This document shows positions 55,327-64,000 of a DNA stretch of 64,000 nucleotides, one piece after another. Within the stretch, counting starts at the first letter, position 1; each line of letters starts with the position of its first letter. This DNA is from Marinobacter sp. F3R08 (GTDB lineage: Bacteria > Pseudomonadota > Gammaproteobacteria > Pseudomonadales > Oleiphilaceae), in the NCBI RefSeq assembly GCF_018860425.1, contig NZ_JAHKPI010000020.1:62001-126000 (forward strand), read 5' to 3'. The translations under genes and the position numbers were made by a program. The notes under the pieces are model-generated. The model was not told the origin of the DNA and ran no database searches. It saw only the letters and a list, made by a program, of their open reading frames with translations.

Positions 55327-56445
55327 GTGACAGACACAACGAATCAACTGCCCGCACCCGTTTCCAAAGAACCACCTGCTCGCCAGAAACTCTGGCCCAT
55401 CTGGTTGGTCGCCATCATTGCACTGATCATCGCTATTGTCCTGGCACTCTGGAGCTGGCAGCAGTGGAACAACCATCAGGCTGTGATGCAGACACTTCAG
55501 AATCTGCAACAGGACACCGCAAAGCTCGAAGATGGATATGGTAAACGTGGCAGCCAGGAGAACCAGCGCCTGCAATCAATCGACGAGAAACTGGCCAGCC
55601 AGCGAGAATTGATTGCCACCCAGCAACGCCAGATTGATCACAACGCCAGGGAGTTGCTGGAGGCCGGAAACCGAACGCGCACCGACTGGCTGCTTGCCGA
55701 GGCGGAATACCTTCTTCGCATTGCCAATCAGCGATTGATGATTGAAAAAGATATTCGCGGCGCCATGTCGGCCCTGGAGGGCGCCGATGAGGTACTGGCC
55801 GAATCCGACGACATCGGCGTCTACCCGGTTCGCCAGCAGCTGGCCCGTGAAATCATGGTACTCAAAGGCCTCACTGACGTCGACCGGACCGGACTCTATC
55901 TGAAACTCGAAGCCGCCATCGACAGTATTCACCAGCTCACCGACCAGGCCCTGATCAGTGAAAATGCTCCCGGCTTCATTGCCAGCACTGAGCCTCAGGA
56001 AGAGGCCACCAATGAACCAGGATCAATAGCGGGGGCCTGGAACAAGGTAAAATCGACACTGATGCAGGTGGTGGTTGTCCGTCGTATGGACGAGCCGGTC
56101 AAGCCACTTCTGTCACCAGATCAGAGCGCCTATGCCCGGCTCAACCTCCAGCTCATGCTGGAAGAAGCAGAAATGGCAGTGTTGCGGGGCAACCAGCCGC
56201 TTTATGAGCGAGCACTGGCCAAGGCCAGGGCCACCATCGATGACTGGTACAGCACCAGCAATCCGCGGGTGACCGCCCTGTCCGAAGCCCTGGCGGAACT
56301 GGTACAGAATAATGTGGACCCCGAACTGCCCGATATCAGCCAATCGCTGAACCTGCTCAAAGAACGCCTGGCCGGCCGCCTAAACTCTACCAATGATGAC
56401 GGCGAGGAGAACGCCGGAAACAGTAACGGAGGCGATGATTCATGA
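55327..56445 (+). CDS. hemX: HemX, haem-operon membrane protein
   Basis: 372 residues: short cytosolic N-terminus, one membrane helix (LWPIWLVAIIALIIAIVLAL), then a periplasmic, mostly helical coiled-coil region (NLQQDTAKLEDGY; TDWLLAEAEYLLRIANQRL). Once called uroporphyrinogen methyltransferase, but lacks those motifs. GTG start. Coupled with hemY by ATGA. Confidence 0.92.
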   Translation: MTDTTNQLPAPVSKEPPARQKLWPIWLVAIIALIIAIVLALWSWQQWNNHQAVMQTLQNLQQDTAKLEDGYGKRGSQENQRLQSIDEKLASQRELIATQQRQIDHNARELLEAGNRTRTDWLLAEAEYLLRIANQRLMIEKDIRGAMSALEGADEVLAESDDIGVYPVRQQLAREIMVLKGLTDVDRTGLYLKLEAAIDSIHQLTDQALISENAPGFIASTEPQEEATNEPGSIAGAWNKVKSTLMQVVVVRRMDEPVKPLLSPDQSAYARLNLQLMLEEAEMAVLRGNQPLYERALAKARATIDDWYSTSNPRVTALSEALAELVQNNVDPELPDISQSLNLLKERLAGRLNSTNDDGEENAGNSNGGDDS

Positions 56446-57683
56446 TCCTCCTGCTACTGATCATCCTGCTGGCACTGCTGCTTGGCACCGGGCTCTCCCT
56501 TGGCCTGCAGTACGATCTGGGGTACATCCGCATCAGCCTCGGGCCGTATCTGATTGAAACCAATTTCTGGGTAGGACTTGGGCTTATCGTGGCCCTGATT
56601 GTGCTGACGGTACTGACCCTCAACCTTTTCCGCAGGCTCAGGACCAGCACCGGTGTAGTGAAAGGCTGGTTTGCCCGGGGCAATGAGCGCCGGGCCCGGC
56701 GACGGACCACCCAGGGCCTTCTCGCCCTGGCCGAGGGTAACTGGCCGAGGGCCCGAAAACTGCTAACCGCCTCAGCCGGTCATGCCGACACCCCGCTGAT
56801 CAACTATCTTGCCGCAGCCCAGGCGTCGTTCGAGTCAGGCGATCACGAAGCCGTGGACGATTTACTGCGCAAGGCTTTCGACAGTACGCCGGGTTCCGAC
56901 ATGGCCGTCGGCATCACTCAGGCCCAACTGCAACTGGCAGGCAACCGGCTTGAACAGGCTCTGGCCACACTGATTCGCCTGCGCAAGCAGTCACCGCACC
57001 ATCCCTTTGTTCTAAAGCTACTGAAAAACACCTACCTTCGCCTGGAAGACTGGCGCGAGCTGTCCCGGTTGCTGCCCGAACTGCGCAAACGAAGCGTGCT
57101 TACCGAAGCGGAGCTCAATGATCTGGAACGACAGGTCTGGCATAACCTGCTGGAACGTGCTGCAGAGGATTGCCGGCGCCAGCAGAAACAAGATCCGGAG
57201 GCTTCACCAGAGTCGCTGACGAAGCTCTGGGACGAACTCCCCGGGTTCCTGCGCCGCGACGAACACACCATCCGTGACTACGCCCGCCTGCTCGCCAGCC
57301 TTGGCGACGAGGATCAAACCGAAACCCTGTTACGCAAGGTGCTGCGCAACCACTGGAGTGATGAGTTGATCAACCTCTACGGGAGGGTCAAAGGCCAGAA
57401 ACCCGACGAACAATTGCTGCTGGCTGAGCAATGGCTTAAAGATCGTCCCAACAATCCGGAATTGCTGTTGGCACTCGGACGCCTGAGCCTGCGCAATGAA
57501 CTGTGGGGCAAGGCCCGAGAGTATTTTGAAACCAGTCTCCGGCTGAAGCACAGTCGGGAGGCACTGGCGGAACTGAGCCGCCTGAATGCTCACATGGGAG
57601 AGGAAGAAGCGAGCGTCAAACTACTTATGCAGGGACTGGCCAAGGATAACGGATTGCCCGAACTGCCAATGCCAAGGGCATAA
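56442..57683 (+). CDS. hemY: HemY, TPR protein of the haem operon
   Basis: 413 residues. Two N-terminal membrane helices (ILLLLIILLALLLGTGLSL and FWVGLGLIVALIVLTVLTL), then TPR-like helical repeats (LAEGNWPRARKLLTAS and the related ALGRLSLRNELWGKAREYF near the end). In E. coli it links haem enzymes at the membrane; not a catalytic protein. Ends the hemCDXY operon, before a strong terminator. Confidence 0.93.
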   Translation: MILLLLIILLALLLGTGLSLGLQYDLGYIRISLGPYLIETNFWVGLGLIVALIVLTVLTLNLFRRLRTSTGVVKGWFARGNERRARRRTTQGLLALAEGNWPRARKLLTASAGHADTPLINYLAAAQASFESGDHEAVDDLLRKAFDSTPGSDMAVGITQAQLQLAGNRLEQALATLIRLRKQSPHHPFVLKLLKNTYLRLEDWRELSRLLPELRKRSVLTEAELNDLERQVWHNLLERAAEDCRRQQKQDPEASPESLTKLWDELPGFLRRDEHTIRDYARLLASLGDEDQTETLLRKVLRNHWSDELINLYGRVKGQKPDEQLLLAEQWLKDRPNNPELLLALGRLSLRNELWGKAREYFETSLRLKHSREALAELSRLNAHMGEEEASVKLLMQGLAKDNGLPELPMPRA

Positions 57684-57688
57684 CGCCA

Positions 57689-57719
57689 GGGCCAGATAAG
57701 CCTCTTATCTGGCCCTTTT
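57689..57719 (+). terminator. Terminator of hemCDXY
   Basis: GGGCCAGATAAG (57689-57700), CCT loop, CTTATCTGGCCC (57704-57715), then TTTT: 12 perfect base pairs, just before the convergent reductase stop. Confidence 0.93.
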
Positions 57720-57738
57720 GTCGGACCTCGCGTCTGCG

Positions 57739-58743
57739 TCAGGATCTGGGGGCGTATTCCAGCACATCAGAGAAGAAGGCATTTTCTGGCAGCCCTACGT
57801 CTATCAAGGCATCCATCATCGCATACACCATAGCGGGCGACCCGCTTGCGTGCACTTCCACATTCTCCCAGTCCATGCCGGACGCAAGAACAGCCCGAAC
57901 GAGCTGATCATGATGTCCTGCCCAGTCATTATCCTCATCGTCCCCTATCACGGGTACAAACGTGAAATTCGGCCACTCGTCCTGCCACTGCTGCGCCAGT
58001 GCCCGAAGGTACATATCCTCATGCTGTCGCACCCCCCAGTAGAGCTTAACCGGCTGGTCGTAGGCAGTTCCCCGAAGGTAATCCACCAGGCTCTTAACCT
58101 GAGCAAAACCGGTGCCGGCGGCCACCAGCAACAGCGGTTTCACGGGCATTGATGCCAGGCAGGCATTGCCGTGAGGCAGAACCAGGGTTACATCATCGCC
58201 GGATGTGAGGGCATCAATGACTTTCTGGGCCGACAGCCATTCTGGCGACGCCTGAATATGCAGCTCGATATTCGGCTCCGATGGACTGCTGGCGATAGAG
58301 AAGTAGCAAGGATCAGCGTCCGGCAAATTGACCGAAAGATATTGCCCTGCGTGAAACGACACGTCCCGACGCCGAGGCAGCTGCAGCTCAACGCGATAAA
58401 CATCGTGACTGATGGAACTAACGTCCACGACCTTTGCCTGATACTTGCCAGGCTGATTGTTTCCAGCTGCCATAACGGCGGACATCTCCAATTCCAGGTC
58501 TGTAAGCGCGATGCTCCGACACATCATCAGCCGCTCGCCGACCTTTATAGTCTGTTGGTTTCGGGTGTTGATCGCACTGCCGGCCAGCAGTCTGGCCTCG
58601 CACATTTCACATACCCCGTTGCGGCAAGCCGCAGGCACATCAATGCCTGACCGTACAGCGGCGCCAAGTAAATCGTTTCCGGGCATCACCGTGAAGACCA
58701 GCCCTGAAGGCGCAAGCATCGCCACCCTGCGCTCCGTGCCCAT
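57739..58743 (-). CDS. 2Fe-2S ferredoxin-NAD(P)H flavin reductase (AscD/Fre-like)
   Basis: 334 residues. N-terminal plant-type ferredoxin domain with Cys ligands CRNGVCEMC and a later Cys in MMCRSIA, then an FAD domain (GQYLSVNLPD and CYFSIASSP) and NAD(P) domain (LLLVAAGTGFAQVKSLVDYL). Often annotated as CDP-6-deoxy-glucoseen reductase by homology, but no sugar genes are near. The start lies one base after the ubiD stop, so the two are coupled; it may reduce flavin for the prenyl-FMN enzyme, an inference only. Confidence 0.85.
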   Translation of the reverse strand: MGTERRVAMLAPSGLVFTVMPGNDLLGAAVRSGIDVPAACRNGVCEMCEARLLAGSAINTRNQQTIKVGERLMMCRSIALTDLELEMSAVMAAGNNQPGKYQAKVVDVSSISHDVYRVELQLPRRRDVSFHAGQYLSVNLPDADPCYFSIASSPSEPNIELHIQASPEWLSAQKVIDALTSGDDVTLVLPHGNACLASMPVKPLLLVAAGTGFAQVKSLVDYLRGTAYDQPVKLYWGVRQHEDMYLRALAQQWQDEWPNFTFVPVIGDDEDNDWAGHHDQLVRAVLASGMDWENVEVHASGSPAMVYAMMDALIDVGLPENAFFSDVLEYAPRS

Positions 58744-58744
58744 A

Positions 58745-60232
58745 TCAGTCGGGGCGGGACGCGGGACTTTCAATGCCCAGGGTGTCCCACAACTCATCCA
58801 CCCGCTGTTTCACTTCGTCTGTCATGGTAATGGGCTCACCCCATTCCCGGGTGGTTTCCCCCGGCCACTTGTTGGTGGCGTCCATGCCCATCTTGGAGCC
58901 CAGTCCGGACACGGGAGAGGCAAAGTCCAGATAGTCGATGGGCGTATTCTCCACCAGAGTCGTATCCCGGACCGGATCCATGCGGGTCGTGATCGCCCAG
59001 ATCACATCTTCCCAGTTGCGGGCATTCACATCGTCGTCAGTCACTATCACGAATTTCGTGTACATGAACTGCCGGAGGAAAGACCATACGCCCATCATCA
59101 CCCGTTTGGCATGGCCGGGGTACTGTTTCTTCATGGTCACGACTGCGAGGCGGTAGGAACAACCTTCCGGCGGCAGGTAGAAATCAACGATCTCCGGAAA
59201 CTGTTTCTGAAGAATCGGGATAAATACTTCGTTCAAAGCCAACCCGAGGATGGCAGGTTCATCGGGTGGGCGACCAGTGTAAGTGCTGTGGTAGATCGGA
59301 TCTCTCCGATGGGTGATTCGCTCAACGGTAAACACCGGGAAGTGGTCCACTTCGTTGTAATAGCCGGTGTGATCACCAAACGGGCCCTCCGGAGCGGTAT
59401 CGTCCGGGTAGATAAACCCCTCGAGAACAATTTCAGCGCTGGCCGGTACCTGCAGATCACTCAGACCAGCGGAAACCAGCTCCGTCCGACTGCCCCGCAG
59501 AAGGCCAGCGAAGGCATACTCCGACAGTGTGTCAGGAACCGGTGTCACCGCCCCCAGAATCGTCGCCGGATCAGCACCCAGTGCCACTGCAACCGGATAG
59601 GGCTTGCCCGGGTTGGTCTTCTGGAATTCCTGAAAGTCCAGGGCACCCCCTCGGTGGCTGAGCCAGCGCATGATCAGCCGGTTACGGCCAATAACCTGTT
59701 GCCGGTATATCCCGAGGTTCTGACGTTCCTTATGCGGTCCGCGGGTAATCACCAGAGGCCAGGTGACCAGTGGCCCGGCATCTCCCGGCCAGCAATGCTG
59801 GACCGGAATCTGGTACAGATCCACCTGATCCTTCTCGATCACCACATCCTGACAGGGCGCAGAACGCAGCACCTTGGGGCTCATCCGCATCACCTGGCGG
59901 AACAGGGGCAACTTCTCGATGGCGTCACGGAAGCCCTTGGGGGGATCCGGTTCCTTGAGAAACGCCAGCAGCTTACCGATATCCCGAAGCGCATTGACAT
60001 CATCCTGCCCCATACCCAACGCTACCCGTTTCGGTGTCCCGAACAGATTGGCCAGTACCGGCATGTCATAGCCTTTGGGATTTTCAAACAACAACGCAGG
60101 GCCGCCTGCCCGCAAGGTGCGGTCGCAGATCTCGGTCATTTCCAGATGAGGGTCAACTTCAACGGTGATGCGCTTCAGCTCACCCTGTTTCTCCAACTGG
60201 TCAATGAAGTCTCGCAGGTCGTTGTATTTCAT
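58745..60232 (-). CDS. ubiD: 4-hydroxy-3-polyprenylbenzoate decarboxylase UbiD
   Basis: Prenyl-FMN- and metal-dependent decarboxylase in ubiquinone synthesis. 495 residues. The UbiD signatures are [15 protein letters not shown] at the start, the catalytic ERIT and the [11 protein letters not shown] stretch, with later [18 protein letters not shown]. Full length. UbiX, which makes the cofactor, is not in this window. It follows rho on the same strand, as in Pseudomonas. Confidence 0.96.
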   Translation of the reverse strand: MKYNDLRDFIDQLEKQGELKRITVEVDPHLEMTEICDRTLRAGGPALLFENPKGYDMPVLANLFGTPKRVALGMGQDDVNALRDIGKLLAFLKEPDPPKGFRDAIEKLPLFRQVMRMSPKVLRSAPCQDVVIEKDQVDLYQIPVQHCWPGDAGPLVTWPLVITRGPHKERQNLGIYRQQVIGRNRLIMRWLSHRGGALDFQEFQKTNPGKPYPVAVALGADPATILGAVTPVPDTLSEYAFAGLLRGSRTELVSAGLSDLQVPASAEIVLEGFIYPDDTAPEGPFGDHTGYYNEVDHFPVFTVERITHRRDPIYHSTYTGRPPDEPAILGLALNEVFIPILQKQFPEIVDFYLPPEGCSYRLAVVTMKKQYPGHAKRVMMGVWSFLRQFMYTKFVIVTDDDVNARNWEDVIWAITTRMDPVRDTTLVENTPIDYLDFASPVSGLGSKMGMDATNKWPGETTREWGEPITMTDEVKQRVDELWDTLGIESPASRPD

Positions 60233-60409
60233 CGGTTGCTCCGTTTCGATATGCCAGTACTACGGAGATCGGTGGTCGCTGGACTGCTCTAGCAGACCAG
60301 AAAAAGGAAAGCGACGCACTCTCCCTGAACCCTTCAGATGCGCGCACTTGGCATGAATGGCGAAGCCGGGGATGGCAATGCTGAGCCCCCATGGATGGGT
60401 TCTCGGCGT

Positions 60410-60430
60410 GCCGGGGAGCTTATCCCCGGC
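60410..60430. other. Hairpin between rho and ubiD
   Basis: GCCGGGGA (60410-60417) and TCCCCGGC (60423-60430), loop of five. There is no T run on either side, so it is not a classical terminator. The 240-base gap has nothing else clear. Confidence 0.35.
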
Positions 60431-60472
60431 TCTGCCTGCCCCGCAACCAGAGGCGCCCTTATCAGGAAGGAA

Positions 60473-61735
60473 TCAGCGACGCTTCATTGACTGGAAGAAC
60501 TCGTCGTTGGTCTTGGTGTCTTTGAGCTTATCCAGCAGGAACTCGATGGCCGCTGTATCATCGTCCATAGAGTGCAGGAGCTTGCGCAGAATCCAGACCC
60601 GTTGAATATCCGCCTCAGTCATAAGCAGGTCTTCACGGCGAGTGCCCGAACTGCGGATGTTGATGGCGGGATAGGTCCGCTTCTCGGCAATCTTGCGATC
60701 CAGATGGATCTCCATGTTGCCGGTACCCTTGAACTCCTCGTAAATCACCTCGTCCATCTTGGATCCGGTGTTTACCAGTGCTGTCGCCAGGATGGTCAGG
60801 CTTCCACCTTCTTCCACATTTCGGGCCGCACCGAAGAAGCGTTTCGGCTTTTCCAGGGCGTGAGCATCGACACCACCGGTGAGAACCTTACCGGAAGACG
60901 GAATGACCGTGTTGTAGGCCCGGGCCAGACGAGTGATGGAATCCAGCAGGATAATCACGTCTTTCTTGTGCTCGACCAGGCGCTTTGCCTTTTCGATCAC
61001 CATCTCGGCTACCTGAACGTGGCGGGCCGGCGGCTCGTCAAACGTCGAAGCAATGACCTCGCCGCGCACGGTGCGCTGCATCTCTGTCACTTCCTCAGGT
61101 CGCTCGTCAATCAGCAGCACCATCACGTGGCACTCTGGATTGTTGCGGGTGATCGACTGGGCGATGCTCTGCATCAGCAGCGTTTTACCCGCTTTGGGCG
61201 GAGACACGATCAGGCCGCGCTGCCCCTTGCCAATCGGAGCCACCAGATCCAGTACCCGGGACGAGAGATCCTCGGTACTGCCGTTGCCGGCCTCCAGCTG
61301 CAGACGCTCATCCGGGAACAGCGGCGTAAGGTTCTCGAAGAGAATCTTGTTTCGGGCGTTATCCGGCTTGTCGAAATTGATCTCGCTGACCTTCAACAAG
61401 GCAAAATAGCGCTCGCCGTCTTTTGGCGGGCGGATCTTGCCGGCAACCGTATCGCCAGTGCGCAAGTTAAAGCGACGAATCTGGCTGGGAGAGACGTAAA
61501 TATCGTCGGGACCCGCCAGGTAGGAGGCATCAGCGGAACGGAGAAAGCCGAAGCCGTCCTGCAGAATTTCCAGTACGCCATCGCCGTAAATGTCTTCGCC
61601 GCTTTTTGCATGCTTCTTCAGAATGGTGAAGATCACATCCTGTTTGCGCGAACGAGCCAGGTTATCGAGGCCCATCTCTTGCGCAATATCGAGCAATTCG
61701 GGCACGGATTTCTGCTTGAGTTCAGTAAGATTCAT
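60473..61735 (-). CDS. rho: Transcription termination factor Rho
   Basis: 420-residue hexameric RNA helicase that ends many transcripts. N-terminal [22 protein letters not shown]-binding OSB region with [27 protein letters not shown], Walker [11 protein letters not shown], Walker [16 protein letters not shown]-loop and R-loop ([30 protein letters not shown]). The ATG at 61735 is the universal start; the frame stays open for 83 codons upstream, but this lies in the leader. Rho is usually autoregulated through its leader. Confidence 0.98.
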   Translation of the reverse strand: MNLTELKQKSVPELLDIAQEMGLDNLARSRKQDVIFTILKKHAKSGEDIYGDGVLEILQDGFGFLRSADASYLAGPDDIYVSPSQIRRFNLRTGDTVAGKIRPPKDGERYFALLKVSEINFDKPDNARNKILFENLTPLFPDERLQLEAGNGSTEDLSSRVLDLVAPIGKGQRGLIVSPPKAGKTLLMQSIAQSITRNNPECHVMVLLIDERPEEVTEMQRTVRGEVIASTFDEPPARHVQVAEMVIEKAKRLVEHKKDVIILLDSITRLARAYNTVIPSSGKVLTGGVDAHALEKPKRFFGAARNVEEGGSLTILATALVNTGSKMDEVIYEEFKGTGNMEIHLDRKIAEKRTYPAINIRSSGTRREDLLMTEADIQRVWILRKLLHSMDDDTAAIEFLLDKLKDTKTNDEFFQSMKRR

Positions 61736-62101
61736 AGTTTGTTGGATTTTCAGGAATGGAAGTAAACGAATATTAAAATGACAGGGGTGCCCCTGAACGT
61801 ATTGATCGAATAAACGCTGAACTTGGTGCTGGCCTGTTGGAGCAACCGGTGTAGATGGAGTCCGGAATAAAGGTACTGAGGCCAGAGAGTGGGAACAACC
61901 GTTCGCCGGGCAAGAGCGATCATCGGCCACCTGACTGGCGAATGTCAAGCCCACTGAACAAATTAACGCCAATTTCATACACAAGCGGGCCGCTACCGGC
62001 CCACCCCGGGCCTCCCCCTGATGGGTTACTCCCTTCCAATAAAAGCCCGCGATAGCGATACTGACGTACAGGAACTTTTCAATAAATCCGGAGCACTTTC
62101 C
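61736..62101. other. Divergent rho/moaB intergenic leader region
   Basis: 366 bases without a supported gene. It holds the leader of rho (minus) and the promoter of moaB (plus). I looked for a small leader gene such as rhoL and for trxA and found neither. Confidence 0.5.
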
Positions 62102-62674
62102 ATGAGCAGTGTACCCAGCACCGAACTGACGCCCCTTAATGTTGCCCTACTGACCGTTTCCGACACACGAGGCCCGGAGCAGGACACCTCCGGGCAGTTT
62201 CTTGAAGACAGCGTGATTGAGGCCGGGCACCACATGGTCGCCCGCCGAATCCTGCCGGACGATGTCTATCTGGTGCGGGCGTTGGTATCCAACTGGATCG
62301 CGGACCCGGGCGTGCATGTGGTAATCATCACCGGCGGCACCGGCCTGCTGGAACGAGACAGCACCCCGGAGGCAATAACGCCTCTGCTGGATAAAACCAT
62401 TGAAGGTTTTGGCGAGGAGTTCCGTCGCCAGTCCGCCGCTGAAATCGGATCATCAACAGTGCAGTCAAGAGCACTCGCAGGAATGGCGAACCATACGGTT
62501 ATTTTCTGCCTGCCTGGTTCGACCGGTGCCTGCCGCACGGGCTGGAACGGCATCCTGCTCAGCCAGTTGGACAGTCGGCATACACCATGCAATTTTTCGG
62601 CGCTGGTCTTGCGCAAACCCGAGAAGCCGATGCAGCGACTCAATGAGGTCATTGGACAGCGCGCCAAGCGCTGA
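62102..62674 (+). CDS. moaB: Molybdenum cofactor protein MoaB
   Basis: 190 residues of the MoaB/Mog fold, involved in adenylylation of molybdopterin or related step. Motifs: [27 protein letters not shown] and the catalytic-loop [15 protein letters not shown] 62102. In E. coli MoaB seems inactive in vivo; the role is settled only for the MogA relatives. First of a moaB-moeA-moaD operon. Confidence 0.93.
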   Translation: MSSVPSTELTPLNVALLTVSDTRGPEQDTSGQFLEDSVIEAGHHMVARRILPDDVYLVRALVSNWIADPGVHVVIITGGTGLLERDSTPEAITPLLDKTIEGFGEEFRRQSAAEIGSSTVQSRALAGMANHTVIFCLPGSTGACRTGWNGILLSQLDSRHTPCNFSALVLRKPEKPMQRLNEVIGQRAKR

Positions 62675-62708
62675 GACGAGAAGACATCCCGATCGGAGTT
62701 CAGAATTG

Positions 62709-63923
62709 ATGGCTAACCCAAACCTCACCCCACTGGAAGCGGCCCTGGAACACCTGCTGTCGGAAGCGCCAGAGGTAACCAGAACTGAAACTGTCGCCCT
62801 CGCCGACGCCCTGGGCCGGGTGTTGGCCGAGAACCACTATGTTCCGGCTGACGTTCCACCGGCAGACAACAGCTCAGTGGACGGTTACGCCCTGCGCAAA
62901 CAGGATCTGCATGGCGAGCAGGCGATACCAGTCTCGGCACGAATTCCCGCCGGAGAAGCTCCGCAGGCGCTGGCACCGGGCACCGCCGCCCGCATTTTCA
63001 CCGGCTCCGAGATTCCCGAAGGCGCAGACTCGGTGGTAATGCAGGAACGGGTTGAAGTGACCGACGCCGGCATACTTGTCCAGGCAGGGGTGACCACGGG
63101 GCAGAATATTCGTCGCCGGGGCCAGGATCTGGCGACGGGCGACCTTGCGCTGTCCAAAGGCACACAGGTGCGTCCTAATGAGATGGGACTGCTGGCGTCC
63201 ATGGGCATTGCCCGGGTGGCGGTCCTGGCGCGACTGAAAGTCGCCATTCTCTCCACTGGCGACGAGCTGGTAGACCCCGGACTGCCCCTCGGGCCGGGAC
63301 AGATCTATAACAGCAACCGCTTTACCCTGATAGGATTGCTCACCCAGGCCGGCTGCGAGGTTGTCCTGTGCGAGACGCTAAGGGACAAACGTGAAGCGAC
63401 CCGCCAAACGCTGATGCGTGCGGCCGAATGCGCCGATCTGATCATCACCAGCGGCGGCGTGTCTGTGGGTGAAGAAGACCACGTGCGTGCGGTGCTGGAG
63501 GAATCCGGCAGCCTGTCGCTCTGGCGCATGGCCATCAAACCCGGGAAGCCCGTGGCTTTTGGTGCCATCGGCGGCACACCGGTACTGGGTTTACCCGGTA
63601 ACCCGGGGTCTGTGCTGGTCACGTTTCTGGTGGTGGGCATGCCCTACCTACGAAAACGCCAGGGACGTAGCGATAGAGTTCTTCTCGGAGAGCGCATACC
63701 TGCAAACTTTTCCGTTTCTTCGACGTCAGTGCGCCGGGAGTTTGTCCGGGCCCGAAAAGAAATCCGAGGATCAGAACCGGTGGTTGCCGCCTACCCCAAC
63801 CAGAGTTCCGGCATCCTGAGCTCGACCTGTTGGGCAGACGGTCTGGCAGTGGTGCCCGAAAATACCACGGTAAGCCCCGGCGACCTGCTAACCTACTATT
63901 CGTTTGCGGAACTGTTGAGCTGA
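62709..63923 (+). CDS. moeA: Molybdopterin molybdenumtransferase MoeA
   Basis: 404 residues. Inserts molybdate into adenylylated molybdopterin. DNSSVDGYALR, FTGSEIPEGADSVVMQE, STGDEL, ITSGGVSVGEEDHV and GLPGNPGSVL are all intact. It starts 34 bases after moaB and ends 2 bases before the moaD start. Confidence 0.96.
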   Translation: MANPNLTPLEAALEHLLSEAPEVTRTETVALADALGRVLAENHYVPADVPPADNSSVDGYALRKQDLHGEQAIPVSARIPAGEAPQALAPGTAARIFTGSEIPEGADSVVMQERVEVTDAGILVQAGVTTGQNIRRRGQDLATGDLALSKGTQVRPNEMGLLASMGIARVAVLARLKVAILSTGDELVDPGLPLGPGQIYNSNRFTLIGLLTQAGCEVVLCETLRDKREATRQTLMRAAECADLIITSGGVSVGEEDHVRAVLEESGSLSLWRMAIKPGKPVAFGAIGGTPVLGLPGNPGSVLVTFLVVGMPYLRKRQGRSDRVLLGERIPANFSVSSTSVRREFVRARKEIRGSEPVVAAYPNQSSGILSSTCWADGLAVVPENTTVSPGDLLTYYSFAELLS

Positions 63924-63925
63924 CC

Positions 63926-64000
63926 ATGAGTGATAACACGATTACCGTACGTTTCTTTGCCAGGCTGCGCGAAGAACTGAAAACAGAACATCTGGCCGTC
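63926..64000 (+). CDS. moaD: Molybdopterin synthase small subunit MoaD (3' end beyond window)
   Basis: 25 codons visible: MSDNTITVRFFARLREEL and on. The RFFARLRE pattern is typical of MoaD, a ubiquitin-like sulfur carrier (about 80 residues, ending GG). The operon place after moeA supports it, but with so little sequence the call relies on context. Confidence 0.8.
   Translation, partial: MSDNTITVRFFARLREELKTEHLAV

Noticed and set aside
58457-60292. Open frame of 611 codons antisense to ubiD
   Set aside because: Covers the well-supported ubiD and reductase genes; no recognisable domain or ribosome site.
60410-60430. Hairpin as intrinsic terminator of rho
   Set aside because: No T run on either side, so only a hairpin can be claimed.
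60572-61765. Open frame of 397 codons antisense to rho
   Set aside because: Rho is one of the most conserved genes in the window; the antisense frame follows its codon bias.
61736-61984. 83 open codons in frame upstream of rho
   Set aside because: Rho has a fixed start at MNLTELKQ; the extension has no ribosome site or domain and lies in the leader.

Overview
The window is a gene-dense stretch of a gammaproteobacterial chromosome. Gene order closely follows Pseudomonas: pilT-yggS-proC-yggT-metXW-rdgB-hemW-trmB on the left, and cyaA-lptM-lysA-dapF-DUF484-xerC, argH-algZ-algR-hemCDXY and ubiD-rho on the right. With a GC content near 57-60% and protein sequences typical of marine Pseudomonadales/Alteromonadales, a Marinobacter-like organism is the best guess. 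This is inference from recalled synteny and was not tested by a database search. I see no rRNA, tRNA, insertion sequence, prophage or CRISPR array.

Layout. 1-10.1 kb: twitching ATPase pilT (cut by the left edge), PLP homeostasis (yggS), proline synthesis (proC), yggT, a large dynamin-like GTPase, methionine synthesis (metX, metW, DUF4426 protein), rdgB, hemW and a small membrane protein. 10.1-12.8 kb (minus): trmB, comM and ubiK. 12.8-14.9 kb: glnK-amtB behind a sigma-54 promoter with three NtrC-like sites. 14.9-18.3 kb: a DUF6316-like protein and the divergent polyamine genes speE and speA. 18.3-20.5 kb: an ECF sigma factor with its ChrR-type zinc anti-sigma, and an SDR oxidoreductase. 20.6-28.8 kb: acyl-CoA dehydrogenase, tcdA, a Na+/H+ antiporter, quinone reductase, thioesterase, SMP-30-like protein and an esterase. 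28.9-32.5 kb: an unlisted 30-residue gene with its own terminator, an AraC regulator fused in operon to cardiolipin synthase, and a GntR regulator. 32.5-40.5 kb: a patatin/beta-barrel protein with a partner gene, a small secreted protein behind a 15-bp-arm palindrome, an orphan tandem-sensor histidine kinase, a DUF2789 protein and a diguanylate cyclase. 40.5-47.6 kb (minus): the xerC/dapF/lysA/lptM/cyaA block. 47.7-50.1 kb: a triple-PAS protein with degenerate GGDEF and EAL domains. 50.1-57.7 kb: argH, the algZ-algR two-component pair and hemCDXY. 57.7-61.7 kb (minus): a 2Fe-2S flavin reductase coupled to ubiD, then rho. 62.1-64 kb: moaB, moeA and the start of moaD.

Most genes are housekeeping: haem (hemC, D, W, X, Y), quinone (ubiD, ubiK), lysine/peptidoglycan (lysA, dapF), nitrogen control, molybdopterin and polyamines. 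Signalling is unusually well represented, with cAMP (cyaA), c-di-GMP (an active-looking cyclase and a probable non-catalytic receptor), AlgZR, an EvgS-like kinase and a singlet-oxygen-type ECF pair. I found no clear undescribed multi-gene defence or biosynthetic system. The best leads for something new are the 30-residue gene, the dynamin-like GTPase, the AraC-cls coupling, the patatin-barrel plus partner pair, the palindrome-controlled secreted protein and the degenerate dual-domain protein.
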